From positions 706,903-770,902 of the forward strand of contig NZ_JACRTC010000001.1 in assembly GCF_014385095.1 (NCBI RefSeq): a stretch of DNA of 64,000 nt. The letters run 5' to 3'. Positions within the stretch are counted from its first letter, which is position 1, and each line of letters opens with the position of its first letter. Origin of the DNA: Zongyangia hominis. GTDB taxonomy: Bacteria; Bacillota; Clostridia; Oscillospirales; Ruminococcaceae. The notes beneath the pieces are model-generated. The model worked only from the letters and a program-made list of their open reading frames with translations, was not told where the DNA came from and made no database searches. Shown here piece after piece: positions 12,876 through 22,489 of this stretch. The position numbers and the translations under genes are program-made.

Positions 12876-13375
12876 GATTCATCACCCACATTGTCAATAA
12901 ACTGTTCCATTAGCTTCTCGTGATCTTCTTCGGACATCTCCTTTTCGATCACTTTGGAAGCAATTTGCAGGGCAATATCGGAAATTTCGTTCTTCGCTTC
13001 GTTGATTGCTTTCTTTTTCTCTCTTTCAGCATCCCGCTGCGCCCGCTCGATGAGATCGCCCGCCTGCTTCTTGGCCGCGTCCACAATGGCGTCGGCCTTC
13101 TTCTCCGCCTTTTGGCTGGCGTCCTTGACGATCTCGCCGGCTTCCAGCTTGGCCTGCCGCATCTGAGCGGTATACGTCTCCTTGATCTCGGCCGCCTCGT
13201 CCCGGTCCTTCTGCGCGTCGTCGATCAGGCTATCCGCCGCCGCCTTGCGCTGCTCCAAAATCTTGTTGACCGGTTTGAAGAGGAATTTCTTGACCAGCAA
13301 ATAGAGGATAAACAGGTTGATCCAGGTGTTGATCATCTGCCAGACGCCCAAAGAGATAAAGCTTTCGTGTTCCAT
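12863..13375 (-). CDS. atpF: F-type ATP synthase b subunit
   Basis: A 170-residue peripheral-stalk subunit: one membrane span near residues 8-28, then a long charged helix rich in Lys, Glu and Ala (about 35-160) expected to form the dimeric coiled coil. The start at 13375 (MEHES) is chosen because GGGAGG lies about six bases upstream; the open frame extends 48 bases further without a site. Confidence 0.9.
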   Translation of the reverse strand: MEHESFISLGVWQMINTWINLFILYLLVKKFLFKPVNKILEQRKAAADSLIDDAQKDRDEAAEIKETYTAQMRQAKLEAGEIVKDASQKAEKKADAIVDAAKKQAGDLIERAQRDAEREKKKAINEAKNEISDIALQIASKVIEKEMSEEDHEKLMEQFIDNVGDESWQK

Positions 13376-13442
13376 ACTTGCCCTCCCTTCCTCATATAAT
13401 GGGTGCGGCCTAATCCGCCGCAAACCAAAGAAAATGACCGGA

Positions 13443-13709
<267 letters not shown>

Positions 13710-13778
13710 CTATATTCGTCTAGAATAAATATTTTGAATGCGCGGCCTTTGGCGGCCGCGTCCCATTTCAAACAAAGC

Positions 13779-14489
13779 CTAGTCGTCGATGGCCGACGAA
13801 ACATATGCCATGGTCAGCATGCAGAAGATGAACGCCTGTAGGGCGCTGGTGAACAGATCGAAATAGATGGACAAAAACGCGGGCAGGCCGATCTGCATAA
13901 ACGGAATCTGGATGCCGCCTAGAATGACGCTGCTCAGGTACGCTAAAGCGCTATATAACAGGGACGTGATGACGGTGCCCGCCGCGATGTTGCCGAAATG
14001 ACGGAAGCCCAAGGACAGCGGCGTCGCAAATTCGCTGATGATATTAAGCGGCGTCATGACAAAGATGGGCTCGGTGAAGCCCTTAAAGAACTGCTTGATG
14101 CCATGATATTTGATCTTGCTGTACTGAATCATCACGAAGGTAACGATGGCCCAGCCCAGCGTGGTGTTGATGTCGGAGGTAATGGGCTTCATGCCGAGCA
14201 GGCTCGACAAGCTCCCGAACAGGGAAAAGGCAAACAGAGCGCCGATATAGGGAGCGTAGGTTTTCACATGAGCCTTCCCCATGCTTTCCGTCACCAGGTC
14301 GTTGACCGCCTGGACCGCCCATTCCGCGATGGCCTGGCGCTTGGTGATCTCCTTTAGCTTTAAATGCCGGGTCAGGAAAACGCAAAGGAGCGTGATGCCC
14401 AGAATCAGAATCCAGGAGTTGACCATGGTTTCGGTGACGGGAAGTCCTCCAAAGATGGGGATACGGAAAAAGATTCTAGCTCCTTCCAC
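13779..14489 (-). CDS. atpB: F-type ATP synthase a subunit
   Basis: A 236-residue membrane stator subunit that forms the ion channels against the c-ring. The essential arginine is visible in LSLGFRHFGNIAAG (near residue 165). The start is a GTG at 14489 with AAAGGAGG seven bases upstream, so the gene begins inside the end of atpI (14-base overlap); an ATG at 14510 would leave no ribosome site. Confidence 0.92.
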   Translation of the reverse strand: MEGARIFFRIPIFGGLPVTETMVNSWILILGITLLCVFLTRHLKLKEITKRQAIAEWAVQAVNDLVTESMGKAHVKTYAPYIGALFAFSLFGSLSSLLGMKPITSDINTTLGWAIVTFVMIQYSKIKYHGIKQFFKGFTEPIFVMTPLNIISEFATPLSLGFRHFGNIAAGTVITSLLYSALAYLSSVILGGIQIPFMQIGLPAFLSIYFDLFTSALQAFIFCMLTMAYVSSAIDD

Positions 14490-14871
14490 CCTCTCGCCTC
14501 CTTTCCACAAAGTTCATGAGATAAATGGCAATGACCGGGAACAGTAAAGGGATGATGACGCCCAGCGGGTCCAGATGGGACGAGCTGAGGCCGATGTATA
14601 CGACGACGCCTGTCAGAAGCAGCCGGGCCGCATAACTCAGCCGGATGGAGAGCTTGGCCGACTTTTCGCTCTTTTGTACCGCCCGGGTACAAGCGAGCCC
14701 CAGCAGTACAAAATTAAGGATGGCAAAGCAGCTGGAAAAGAGCACTCCCCAAAGCATCCGGTGGCTCATGCGCCCCAGGATGAGCATGATGACGAGCAGC
14801 ACTCCATCCAACAGGATAACGCCTAAAGAGATTCTTTTAATTTCATCCACCACGATTTTGTCCACATTCAC
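14476..14871 (-). CDS. atpI: ATP synthase subunit I-like membrane protein
   Basis: A 131-residue protein with about four membrane spans, in the place where AtpI (a c-ring assembly factor) is usual, directly before atpB. Sequence similarity to named AtpI proteins is weak by eye, so position is the main evidence. A GTG start at 14871 overlaps the preceding stop as GTGA, and the end overlaps atpB. Confidence 0.75.
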   Translation of the reverse strand: MNVDKIVVDEIKRISLGVILLDGVLLVIMLILGRMSHRMLWGVLFSSCFAILNFVLLGLACTRAVQKSEKSAKLSIRLSYAARLLLTGVVVYIGLSSSHLDPLGVIIPLLFPVIAIYLMNFVERRREGGRS

Positions 14872-15122
14872 CCATCCTTATGGCGTTCATCCCGTTTGAC
14901 CTGGCGCATAATAAAGCGGTAGAGGCATACGATGCCCGCCACCGTTCCCAACAGGATGCCGACAATCACCGTCCAATTGGGCCAGCCATAGAGCTGCCGC
15001 AGCCGGTAAGTAATCCAGGCGAGCACCAAAATGGGAAGCAGCAGTAGCAAGGTCAATTCAAGATAATAAACAAGTCCTCGAATCACAGAAGTCTTTTGCG
15101 GTGACCCATTATCCTTTGGCAT
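14868..15122 (-). CDS. AtpZ/AtpI-family small membrane protein
   Basis: An 84-residue protein with two membrane spans (about 20-40 and 50-70) and a basic C-terminus, first gene of the atp operon. AtpZ-type proteins in this position are linked to assembly or Mg2+ supply of sodium ATP synthases. GAGGAGG lies upstream of the ATG at 15122; the open frame continues upstream without a site. Confidence 0.7.
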   Translation of the reverse strand: MPKDNGSPQKTSVIRGLVYYLELTLLLLLPILVLAWITYRLRQLYGWPNWTVIVGILLGTVAGIVCLYRFIMRQVKRDERHKDG

Positions 15123-15239
15123 AAAAAGGCCTCCTCTTTCATTCTGATCGCCATAGGGCCTTTCCCTATTTTTATCCAAAAATAGGGCTTTCAATCATTT
15201 CATCAGGTTTTGATACCCGTTTGGCCCAATCAACTATAC

Positions 15240-15267
15240 ATTATACTATTATTTTTTTGAATTTCAA
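15240..15267 (-). promoter_or_regulatory. Predicted promoter of the atp operon
   Basis: On the minus strand TTGAAA (15262-15267) and TATAAT (15240-15245) are 16 bases apart, about 118 bases upstream of the first atp gene, in an AT-rich stretch. Confidence 0.65.
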
Positions 15268-15850
15268 TGCATTAAAATTAGAAAACATACAAAATTTCTT
15301 GTACTAGTTGCACAGCTTCTGTTGTTAAAATTATAACATCTGTTTGTCCATTCTCACTTTTGAGCTAGTCAATATATCTAATTTTATCGGCAATTTTTTC
15401 TAAATACCTGAGAAAGAAAAGGGCTAATAACTTTTCGTAATTTATGCATATTTTCTCATTTTCTTAAATGAGCCTGTCAGGTCCTGAACGCACGCACTCC
15501 AGCCATCATTCGGCCGACTGGGTGTACAACGCAATAAGGTCTTCTTCTCTGACGAAATCCGTATCAATATCGGTACTTTTCTGCTCTATCTTCCAGTTTA
15601 TGAGTGACCATAATCAGCCGCATCGGCACACCGATAAGAGCACCCACCCATTCTATCTCTATCTATGCTTAGTGATCCCACCGTATGGGGATCACAAGCT
15701 GGATAATATTTCAGCCGTTTAGACGCCGCGAATCTGGTACTGTCGTTGCGAAATTCTTAGAAAAGACGTCTCATTGTCTTCCCGCTCTATTCCGCACGCA
15801 CGAATCGCTGCCACTTTGCAAAAGGGCCACCTATCGATTCCGCAAAAACA
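15268..15850. other. Non-coding stretch between atp promoter and tRNA-Ala
   Basis: AT-rich to about 15460, then mixed composition. I see no gene with a ribosome site. A hairpin with arms GTGATCCC and GGGATCAC lies at about 15670-15696; its role is unknown. Open frames here have no family features. Confidence 0.5.
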
Positions 15851-15894
15851 AAAAGACCAACAAACGGCCTCACTTAGCCATTTGTTGGTCTTTT
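15851..15894. terminator. Terminator of tRNA-Ala
   Basis: Arms AAAAGACCAACAAA (15851-15864) and TTTGTTGGTCTTTT (15881-15894), three bases from the tRNA 3' end on the minus strand; symmetric, so it could work both ways. Confidence 0.85.
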
Positions 15895-15896
15895 CT

Positions 15897-15972
<76 letters not shown>

Positions 15973-16044
15973 AAGCGACAGATAATATTATACACAATGC
16001 AAAAAGAAAATGCAAGAGCTTTTTACAAAAAAATTTGCTTTTTT

Positions 16045-16082
16045 GTAAAAAAAGAGACCCAGCCGAATGGCCGGGTCTCTTC
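16045..16082 (-). terminator. Terminator of the GH32 gene
   Basis: Arms AAGAGACCC.GCC and GGC.GGGTCTCTT around a four-base loop, ending in a T run on the minus strand. A second AT-only stem (TTTTTACAAAAAA with TTTTTTGTAAAAA) lies just beyond at about 16020-16051. Confidence 0.85.
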
Positions 16083-16094
16083 ATTTAGTAATAC

Positions 16095-19000
16095 TTACTT
16101 TTTCCGTCTCAGTATAACCACAGCACCAGCGGATACTGCCAGAATTGCCAACGCTATGGGTAACGCACTGTTATCGCCGGAGTTCGGGTTCTTCTTCCCG
16201 GAGTTACTGGAATCAGAGCCACTTCCGGAGGGCCATTTCCAATCAGAATTGTTGCCGCCGGGAATGTTGGGTTTGCCTCCGCCATCTTTGGTGATGGTCA
16301 CTTTGATGGGAATGGTCACGTCGACCTGCTCTCCGTCTACGCTCAGATAGCCGATGGCATCATAGGTTCCCACCTTGTTAAAGTCCACATTGTCGTAGTT
16401 CCACCCGGATACGGTCATATCGACTTTGCGGCCATCGGAGTAGTTGGCCACTACCTTCTTTTGCAGTTTTGCAAATACATCTTCCGGTTTGCTGCCTACC
16501 TTGGCGGACACTTTGAGTTGGGCCGGGGTCAGGGATTCCAGAACCGCCTCGCCGGACTCATTGACAATGATGTTGGCGTATGCCTTCACATCAGTTCCTT
16601 CAAGGGTGCCGACGGCCTTGTATGTGCCTTCTTTATTGAGATTGACGCCGCTCAGGTCCCACGCCACATCGACGCTAATCTGCACGCCGTCCTCTTGCTC
16701 TGCCAATACCTTGGCGGGCAGGCGGTACAGTACGTCGTCAGCAGCCGTTCCAATCTTAACGATGATATCGTCAATTTTACTAACAATAGACTTGATGGGA
16801 GAACCGGTAGTCAGATAGACATTGTTAAACTTCGCGGTACCGCTATAGACCATCACGCCCACGCGGCCTTCACGGACAGAACCAGTATCCACCTTTCCTT
16901 CGGTCAAAACCTTGTCGTCAAAGGTGACGGTATAAGTATCGCCCTTGGCCTCCACCTTATAATGGTGCCAGCTTCCCAGTTTCGGCTGGACCCCGGCATC
17001 GGCAAATTTTATATTCATCACGTCCCTAGCGCCGCCGCCACCTTTGGGGAACTCGAAGATACGGAAGTTTTTCTGAGCCATGTCAAAATTGAGGACATAG
17101 CCGCCCGCCGTGTTAATTATAGTATCTGTCGCGCGGAAAATGAGGCCAAGTGCCTGGCCGTCTTCCAGCATGACATCGCCTTCATAGACAAAGTCGCCGC
17201 TGACATACTGCTCGGCTACGGCAAAGTTATCGCCACTGCCAACAACCCGGTAGCCGTCTTCCACCACTTCCCAATTTCCGGCTGATGTCGTCCAGCCGGA
17301 AAGGTTGGTGTTAAATTCCTTTTTCACGACAGAAACTGTAACCTCTTTTTCCAGACCGCCGGAGTTGGTCACCGCTTTGATGGTGTAGTCTCCCTCGGCG
17401 GAAGCACGAAGCTTTAGGTAAGTGTCCGTCTGCTCCACGATGGTGAGACCTTCGCCACAAGTCCAAGTCACGCTCTTGTCTTTTGCGCCGTTGGGAAGGA
17501 CATTGGCCGTCACCTTGAACTCCTCGTTAACGCCCACGGTTGCGGGAGCCGAGAGAAGGAGACTGGTCGGGTTGCCGTCCGGCGTTGTAATGTCATCCCG
17601 GTACATGGACTTCATGTCCCAGATCTTCAGGGAGTCGATGGTCAGATTGCCATCGGTGAAAAATTCCATACCCGCGTTATCGAGGGCAGTGTAGTAGATG
17701 GTATCGATGGCCGCCTCGCCGTCATTGCCAAAGACGTCGATGATGGACCAGTCCACAATGATGCGCAATTTGATCTTTCCATCCGCTGTCTGATAAAGCT
17801 CATAAGAGCAGTTTTCGTTCTTGCTGGGGCCGCCCGACTTGCTCTTATCCACATACAGTCGGTTGCCGTTGACATCATATTTGACGGTGATCTGATTGTT
17901 ACCGCCCTTTCTCAAGTTAAAACCGAACTGGGTGGCGTCTCCCGGATCGATGGTGGCTTCAATGTCATATTTCTGCCCAGCCAGTCCCTCCAGGATATTG
18001 CCGTTATTCGCGCCCACGGTCAAATCGTTGGTCTCGAAAATCGGGGTTTCGGAACGATATTCGTTGATCTCTTCCGGCGCGTAGGATGTCAGGCGATACT
18101 GGCCGTTGATCATCTTGAGCCCCGTCACCAGCGGCAGCGACTGGGCACCTGTCCAATCTTTACCGTTCATGGCGCTTTCCTGCATCCAGCTGACCAGCAG
18201 CGTTCTGCCCTTGGGATCGTTAAAATACTTCTGGGTGGCGTACATATCCGGGCCGCCGTTGTAGGTGATTTGCCCGGTGAGAGATTTAAACTGATACTTT
18301 CCGTTCTCTTTGACCAAGTCGCCGACTATGTACCATTTTCCAGATCCGTTATAGACCCACTTAGTTTCGTTGGTCCCCTCCACCTTGAGCGGATAGAGGC
18401 CCGGGCACTCGGAGTTGATGCGGTTGTTGGTGCCGGAGTAGTATAAGTCGCTTTCCAGCGTCCAATTGATCAGATTGGAGGAAGAATAGAGTCTCGCATC
18501 GCCGCCGGCCACAATCATCAGCCAGACGCCGCCCGCGTCATAGGAGGAATCTTCCTGCCACCAGACCTGGGGATCGCGGAAGCCATTGTTAATACCAGCG
18601 CCCGAAAGCACCGGATTGTGATCATATTTGATCCAGCTTCTGCCGTTGTCGGTGGAATAAGCCAAGGACTGCTTTTCAACACCGTAGGTGGTGTCGCCGC
18701 CGTCATGTGTGAAGATCGCCACCATCCGCTCATCCGGAGGCGTGCTCTCGTCAAAAAGTCCGCAGGTGTTGTTGCGGTCGATGACGCCGCAGCCGGAGAA
18801 GATAGCGCCCAACTCGTCGGGCGTCATGGTAACCGGCATCTCGGTCCAGGAAATTAAGTCCTTGGAAACCGCATGGCCCCAGCTCATATTGCCCCAGGCA
18901 GTGCCATAGGGATTGTGCTGGAAGTACATGTTGTATTCCCCGGTGCTGGCGTTATACATCAGACCATTGGGGTCGTTGATCCAGTTATATTCCGGGCTAA

Positions 19001-20480
19001 AGTGGAACTGGGGACGGTAGTCCTCCTGGAACGCCACCGATGGATCGGAAGCTTTCTTGACCTTGATGGTGGTGACGCTGGCGACGCCCGTCGCTTCATC
19101 CAACACTTTGATCAAAACATCATTGTAGCCGGATTCCAGTGCAATCGGGTCGCTCAGCTGGCCGTTTACCGCTTCTTTGTCATTGATAAAGAGCTTATGC
19201 GCCCCATCCGTGGTGGCCTTCACCTGGAAGGACTCCTGGGTATAGGGGACTTCCGCCGTATAGAGGAATATTTGATCATTGAATGTTTCGTTGAGGGTCA
19301 GCCCTTTGACCTCCAAACCGATCAGCTTGGGGGTAACCGCGGGAGTGTAGTTGATGTTTTGGAAGGTAGCGTTGGCACCGCAAGTCATGACGCCCACATA
19401 GCCGCCCTCAAATTCCGTATCTTGTTTAGTTCCTACATATTGGCCGTCCAGATAGAAATTGAAGACGCCGTTTTCCAAAACCTCAACGCGCAGGTGGAAA
19501 CTGTCTTTCTTCATCTCTTCTTCGTCCAGGTTCTTGGAGATGTTCCAATTTTCACCGCCAGTATTCTTAAACAGCTTGGCAATTTTTGAATTTTTGTCCA
19601 CATTGACACAATACCAATAGGACTTGGGGTTGTCCGGGTTTTTGACGCCGAAGACAAGACCCGCCGCCACATTGACCTGGGAGAAAGTCATATCGCCTTC
19701 CACCACGAAGGTCTGGGAGGCCGGTACATTGAGCGAGGACATGTAGAAGGTATCGCCCAGGCCCAAATTGGCGGCGTACATACCGTTCTCGGTCTCGGTC
19801 CAGCTGCCGCCGGACGCTTTCCAATCGCCTTCGATGTTGGTCACGAAATTTCCTTCCGGAGGAGGCGTGACACTGCCGGAATCATCCATAAATTTGATGT
19901 TGGAAAACTCCACGTCTTTGTTATACGCTACAAAGCCCACATAGCCGCCCTTAAAGTTGGGGGCAGATGTGGTAATAACGGGGGTATCCATATCGTTGAC
20001 ATAGAAATAGATATTCTTTTCCGCGTCCACCGTCAGTTTAATCTTTAATTTGGTCGGATCAACGGTATCCGGGTTGGGGATATCAAGGATCGCGTTGAGA
20101 GCATCCGCTCCCCTCTCACAGAAAACGCGGGCTTTTTTGTCATTGACCATGGCGCCGTACCATCCGCTTGCCGCGGACTCCATTTCCTGTTGGGGAGCCC
20201 CGAACAGGATACCAGCATCCGCATTGGCGCCGTTTAGATACTTCATGTCCGCTTCCAGCGTAAAGGCCGTGGCCTGGGTCGTGGATGCGACATAATTGTT
20301 CCCGATGTTGGCGTTTTTGACCGTTAGCACCCCATTTTCATAGGTATGCTGTCCGCCCCAGCCCGCCAGCTCCGCCGTTTCGGCCGCGCTGACCGTCATG
20401 AAGCCCGCTGGAATTACGCTCATCAAAGCAAACACCAACGCGAACACTAAACAAAGGCTACGTTTGACTCTTTTCAACAT
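16095..20480 (-). CDS. Secreted, surface-anchored GH32 fructanase, multidomain
   Basis: A 1461-residue extracellular glycoside hydrolase, probably a levanase/inulinase splitting fructans. In order: signal peptide (1 to about 32, ending VSA); two LamG/DUF1080-like beta-sandwich domains (about 35-200 and 210-385); a cadherin-like domain (about 390-480); GH32 five-blade propeller (about 485-780) with nucleophile motif WINDPNG (about 497), FRDP (about 636) and acid/base motif ECP (about 692); its C-terminal sandwich (to about 945); an Ig-like domain; a third LamG-like domain (about 1055-1225); two more Ig-like domains; a Ser/Gly linker; and NPNSGD, a hydrophobic span and RRKK, a sortase-like anchor. 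All three catalytic motifs are present. AGGAGGAG precedes the ATG. No sugar transporter is adjacent. Confidence 0.93.
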   Translation of the reverse strand: MLKRVKRSLCLVFALVFALMSVIPAGFMTVSAAETAELAGWGGQHTYENGVLTVKNANIGNNYVASTTQATAFTLEADMKYLNGANADAGILFGAPQQEMESAASGWYGAMVNDKKARVFCERGADALNAILDIPNPDTVDPTKLKIKLTVDAEKNIYFYVNDMDTPVITTSAPNFKGGYVGFVAYNKDVEFSNIKFMDDSGSVTPPPEGNFVTNIEGDWKASGGSWTETENGMYAANLGLGDTFYMSSLNVPASQTFVVEGDMTFSQVNVAAGLVFGVKNPDNPKSYWYCVNVDKNSKIAKLFKNTGGENWNISKNLDEEEMKKDSFHLRVEVLENGVFNFYLDGQYVGTKQDTEFEGGYVGVMTCGANATFQNINYTPAVTPKLIGLEVKGLTLNETFNDQIFLYTAEVPYTQESFQVKATTDGAHKLFINDKEAVNGQLSDPIALESGYNDVLIKVLDEATGVASVTTIKVKKASDPSVAFQEDYRPQFHFSPEYNWINDPNGLMYNASTGEYNMYFQHNPYGTAWGNMSWGHAVSKDLISWTEMPVTMTPDELGAIFSGCGVIDRNNTCGLFDESTPPDERMVAIFTHDGGDTTYGVEKQSLAYSTDNGRSWIKYDHNPVLSGAGINNGFRDPQVWWQEDSSYDAGGVWLMIVAGGDARLYSSSNLINWTLESDLYYSGTNNRINSECPGLYPLKVEGTNETKWVYNGSGKWYIVGDLVKENGKYQFKSLTGQITYNGGPDMYATQKYFNDPKGRTLLVSWMQESAMNGKDWTGAQSLPLVTGLKMINGQYRLTSYAPEEINEYRSETPIFETNDLTVGANNGNILEGLAGQKYDIEATIDPGDATQFGFNLRKGGNNQITVKYDVNGNRLYVDKSKSGGPSKNENCSYELYQTADGKIKLRIIVDWSIIDVFGNDGEAAIDTIYYTALDNAGMEFFTDGNLTIDSLKIWDMKSMYRDDITTPDGNPTSLLLSAPATVGVNEEFKVTANVLPNGAKDKSVTWTCGEGLTIVEQTDTYLKLRASAEGDYTIKAVTNSGGLEKEVTVSVVKKEFNTNLSGWTTSAGNWEVVEDGYRVVGSGDNFAVAEQYVSGDFVYEGDVMLEDGQALGLIFRATDTIINTAGGYVLNFDMAQKNFRIFEFPKGGGGARDVMNIKFADAGVQPKLGSWHHYKVEAKGDTYTVTFDDKVLTEGKVDTGSVREGRVGVMVYSGTAKFNNVYLTTGSPIKSIVSKIDDIIVKIGTAADDVLYRLPAKVLAEQEDGVQISVDVAWDLSGVNLNKEGTYKAVGTLEGTDVKAYANIIVNESGEAVLESLTPAQLKVSAKVGSKPEDVFAKLQKKVVANYSDGRKVDMTVSGWNYDNVDFNKVGTYDAIGYLSVDGEQVDVTIPIKVTITKDGGGKPNIPGGNNSDWKWPSGSGSDSSNSGKKNPNSGDNSALPIALAILAVSAGAVVILRRKK

Positions 20481-20748
20481 CTACTCCTCCTCTAGTTCTT
20501 CTTCCATTTTTTTTATTTACTGTAAAAGTAAATAATTCATTAACATTATAACACTCTCAGTAAATATAAGCAATGATTCTCAACAAAACGCAACTTGTTT
20601 ATCTATATCCGCCAATCCTCTTCCAACTTATCTGTAAGATATTCCTTTGATATTTTCCAAATCTCCCATATTTCCGCAGACGCATCCCATATTTTACGTC
20701 TAGTTGTCCTACAACTATCCCTCGCGCCACCACTACCCTTGTAGGAAC
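20481..20748. other. Intergenic stretch with promoter and a possible gene remnant
   Basis: The right half of this stretch (20603-20730) is open on the minus strand, ending in a helical, Trp-rich tail (KIWDASAEIWEIWKISKEYL), without start codon or ribosome site. It may be the decayed C-terminus of a lost gene. The rest is AT-rich and holds the GH32 promoter. Confidence 0.3.
20545..20573 (-). promoter_or_regulatory. Predicted promoter of the GH32 gene
   Basis: On the minus strand TTGCTT (20568-20573) and TATAAT (20545-20550) with a 17-base spacer, 65 bases upstream of the start codon. Confidence 0.6.
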
Positions 20749-20785
20749 AAAAAAGCCGCCCCGTGTATGCACACGGGGCGGCTTT
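20749..20785 (-). terminator. Terminator of the deoC-kinase operon
   Basis: Arms AAAGCCGCCCCGTGT and ACACGGGGCGGCTTT with a four-base loop and a T run on the minus strand, just after the kinase stop codon. Confidence 0.9.
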
Positions 20786-20795
20786 GGGATACGTC

Positions 20796-22328
20796 TTAAA
20801 TATCAGCGAGCATATCGCCCAAGTCGGACATGACGTCCATGGTCTTCGCAAAGACGGGCAGCAGTGCCTCATACGTTTGTACGTGCTCCGGGATGGGTTG
20901 GGTGGTGCTTTCCAGCACGTGGACCTTGTCGATGCGGTCGAAATCCTTCCACATCCCCACGCCATAGGCCGCGCAAGCCGCTGCTCCCAGCGCCGCCGCT
21001 TGTTGGTCGATGGTGGATTTGAGAATCCGCACGTTGTAGATGTCGGCATAAATCTGGCGCCAAACCGCGCTCTTGCTGCCCCCGCCAACCAGCAGCATCT
21101 CGTCGCTGATGGGGGTCAGCTCCCGCAGGCGGTCCAGATAGGTGCGCATCACCATGGAAATGCCCTCCATGGAGGCGCGGATGAGGTCGCTTTGGGTATG
21201 GCTTAAGTCCAACCCAATAAAAGCGCCGCGGATGTGGTTGCTCTTATCGATGGGGACGCCGCCTCCTAAACTGGGGTTAAAGATGAGCTTATTGGCCCCC
21301 ACCGGCGATTGAGCTGCCAAGGCGTCCATCAGGGCATAGACATTCTTGTCTTCCCTTTTGGCCTCCTCCATCACATTGATGGCCAGTTGGTCCCGCACCC
21401 ACTTAAAGCTGGTGCCGCCGGACTTGATGCACAGCGCCGAGGTGAAGAGATCGGGGGCCACATGGGCGAAAACATAGGTCCTGGCGCTATAGTCGATCAG
21501 CGGCTCCTTGGAGGTGACCGCAATCCAATCGGAAGAACCTAGCGCGTTATACACCCGGCCGTCCTTGAACGCTTTGGCTCCCATGGCCATGCAGGAGTTG
21601 TCCACGCCGCCGGAAACTACCTGCACATGATCGCCCAGGCCCAATTCCTTGGCCACATCGGGCAGGATGGTGCCGATGACCTGGGTGGAGGCAGTGAGCT
21701 CCGGGAACATTTCCCGTTTGAGCCCCATGGCGTCCAGTAACTCGTCGGAGAACTTCCAGCCCCGGATGTCGTAGCAGCCGCTGCCAGAAGCGTAGGAGTA
21801 ATCGGTGAGAATCTTGCCGGTCAGGCGGTAGTTGATGTAATCCTTGGTGCCGATGATCTTGTCGATCTTCGCAAACATTTCCGGCTCATTTTCCTTGTAC
21901 CAAAGGATTTTGAAGGCGGGATACATGGCGGGGTCCACGCCGTTGCCGGTCAGTTCATACCATTTTCTCTCGTCGTAGGCTGTAAAGAATCGGCGCGCCT
22001 GCTTGACCGCCCGGGTGTCCGACCAGATGGGGGTGCTTTCCCGCAGCAGATTGCCGTGGGCATCCATGGGGACTGAACCCAGACTGTGGCCGGAGATGCC
22101 GCAGCAGACAATATCCTTGGGGTCGGTTTTGCCTTGGGAAAGAAGCTTTTTGGTGCTCTCCACAATCGCGTTCCACCAGTCGGCGGGACGCTGTTCATGC
22201 CACCCGCCCTTGCTGTACATGGTGGGGTAATCCACAAACGCATCGGCCAGGCAATTTCCTTCGGCGTCGTAAAGGGAGGCTTTGTTGCCTCCGGTTCCCA
22301 GGTCCCAGGCGATGATCTTTTCCGTCAT
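20796..22328 (-). CDS. FGGY-family carbohydrate kinase
   Basis: A 510-residue sugar kinase of the FGGY/ASKHA fold, related to xylulokinases. Phosphate-1 loop AWDLGTGGNKASLYD lies near the N-terminus, the sugar-domain region GISGHSLGSVPMD near 80, and the adenosine-loop LLVGGGSKSAVWRQI near 410. Substrate cannot be assigned. It follows deoC on the same strand, so its product may be cleaved by that aldolase; the analogous kinase/aldolase pairing occurs in deoxyribose and autoinducer-2 catabolism. The start at 22328 has AAAGGAG upstream; the open frame continues 36 bases further without a site. Confidence 0.88.
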   Translation of the reverse strand: MTEKIIAWDLGTGGNKASLYDAEGNCLADAFVDYPTMYSKGGWHEQRPADWWNAIVESTKKLLSQGKTDPKDIVCCGISGHSLGSVPMDAHGNLLRESTPIWSDTRAVKQARRFFTAYDERKWYELTGNGVDPAMYPAFKILWYKENEPEMFAKIDKIIGTKDYINYRLTGKILTDYSYASGSGCYDIRGWKFSDELLDAMGLKREMFPELTASTQVIGTILPDVAKELGLGDHVQVVSGGVDNSCMAMGAKAFKDGRVYNALGSSDWIAVTSKEPLIDYSARTYVFAHVAPDLFTSALCIKSGGTSFKWVRDQLAINVMEEAKREDKNVYALMDALAAQSPVGANKLIFNPSLGGGVPIDKSNHIRGAFIGLDLSHTQSDLIRASMEGISMVMRTYLDRLRELTPISDEMLLVGGGSKSAVWRQIYADIYNVRILKSTIDQQAAALGAAACAAYGVGMWKDFDRIDKVHVLESTTQPIPEHVQTYEALLPVFAKTMDVMSDLGDMLADI

Positions 22329-22414
22329 TGCGTTCACTCCTTTGTTGTTGGGTCGGCCATCCATATTCCACTGCCGCTATGATCGCTTTCCAGTCGTCGG
22401 TGCCAAAGGAAAGG

Positions 22415-22454
22415 CCTAGCTTCCGCCGGGGGATTCCCACCGGCGCAAGCTAGG
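22415..22454 (-). other. Stem-loop between deoC and the kinase gene
   Basis: Long arms CCTAGCTT.CCGCCGG and CCGGCG.CAAGCTAGG. No T run follows on the minus strand, so it may protect mRNA or tune expression of the downstream kinase rather than terminate. Confidence 0.5.
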
Positions 22455-22489
22455 ACGCGCTCCCCTTTTGTGCGCCGCTTAAGTTTCGT

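Noticed and set aside
16461..17285. A 274-residue plus-strand frame opposite the GH32 gene
   Set aside because: Lies wholly within the C-terminal coding part of the GH32 gene and lacks a ribosome site.
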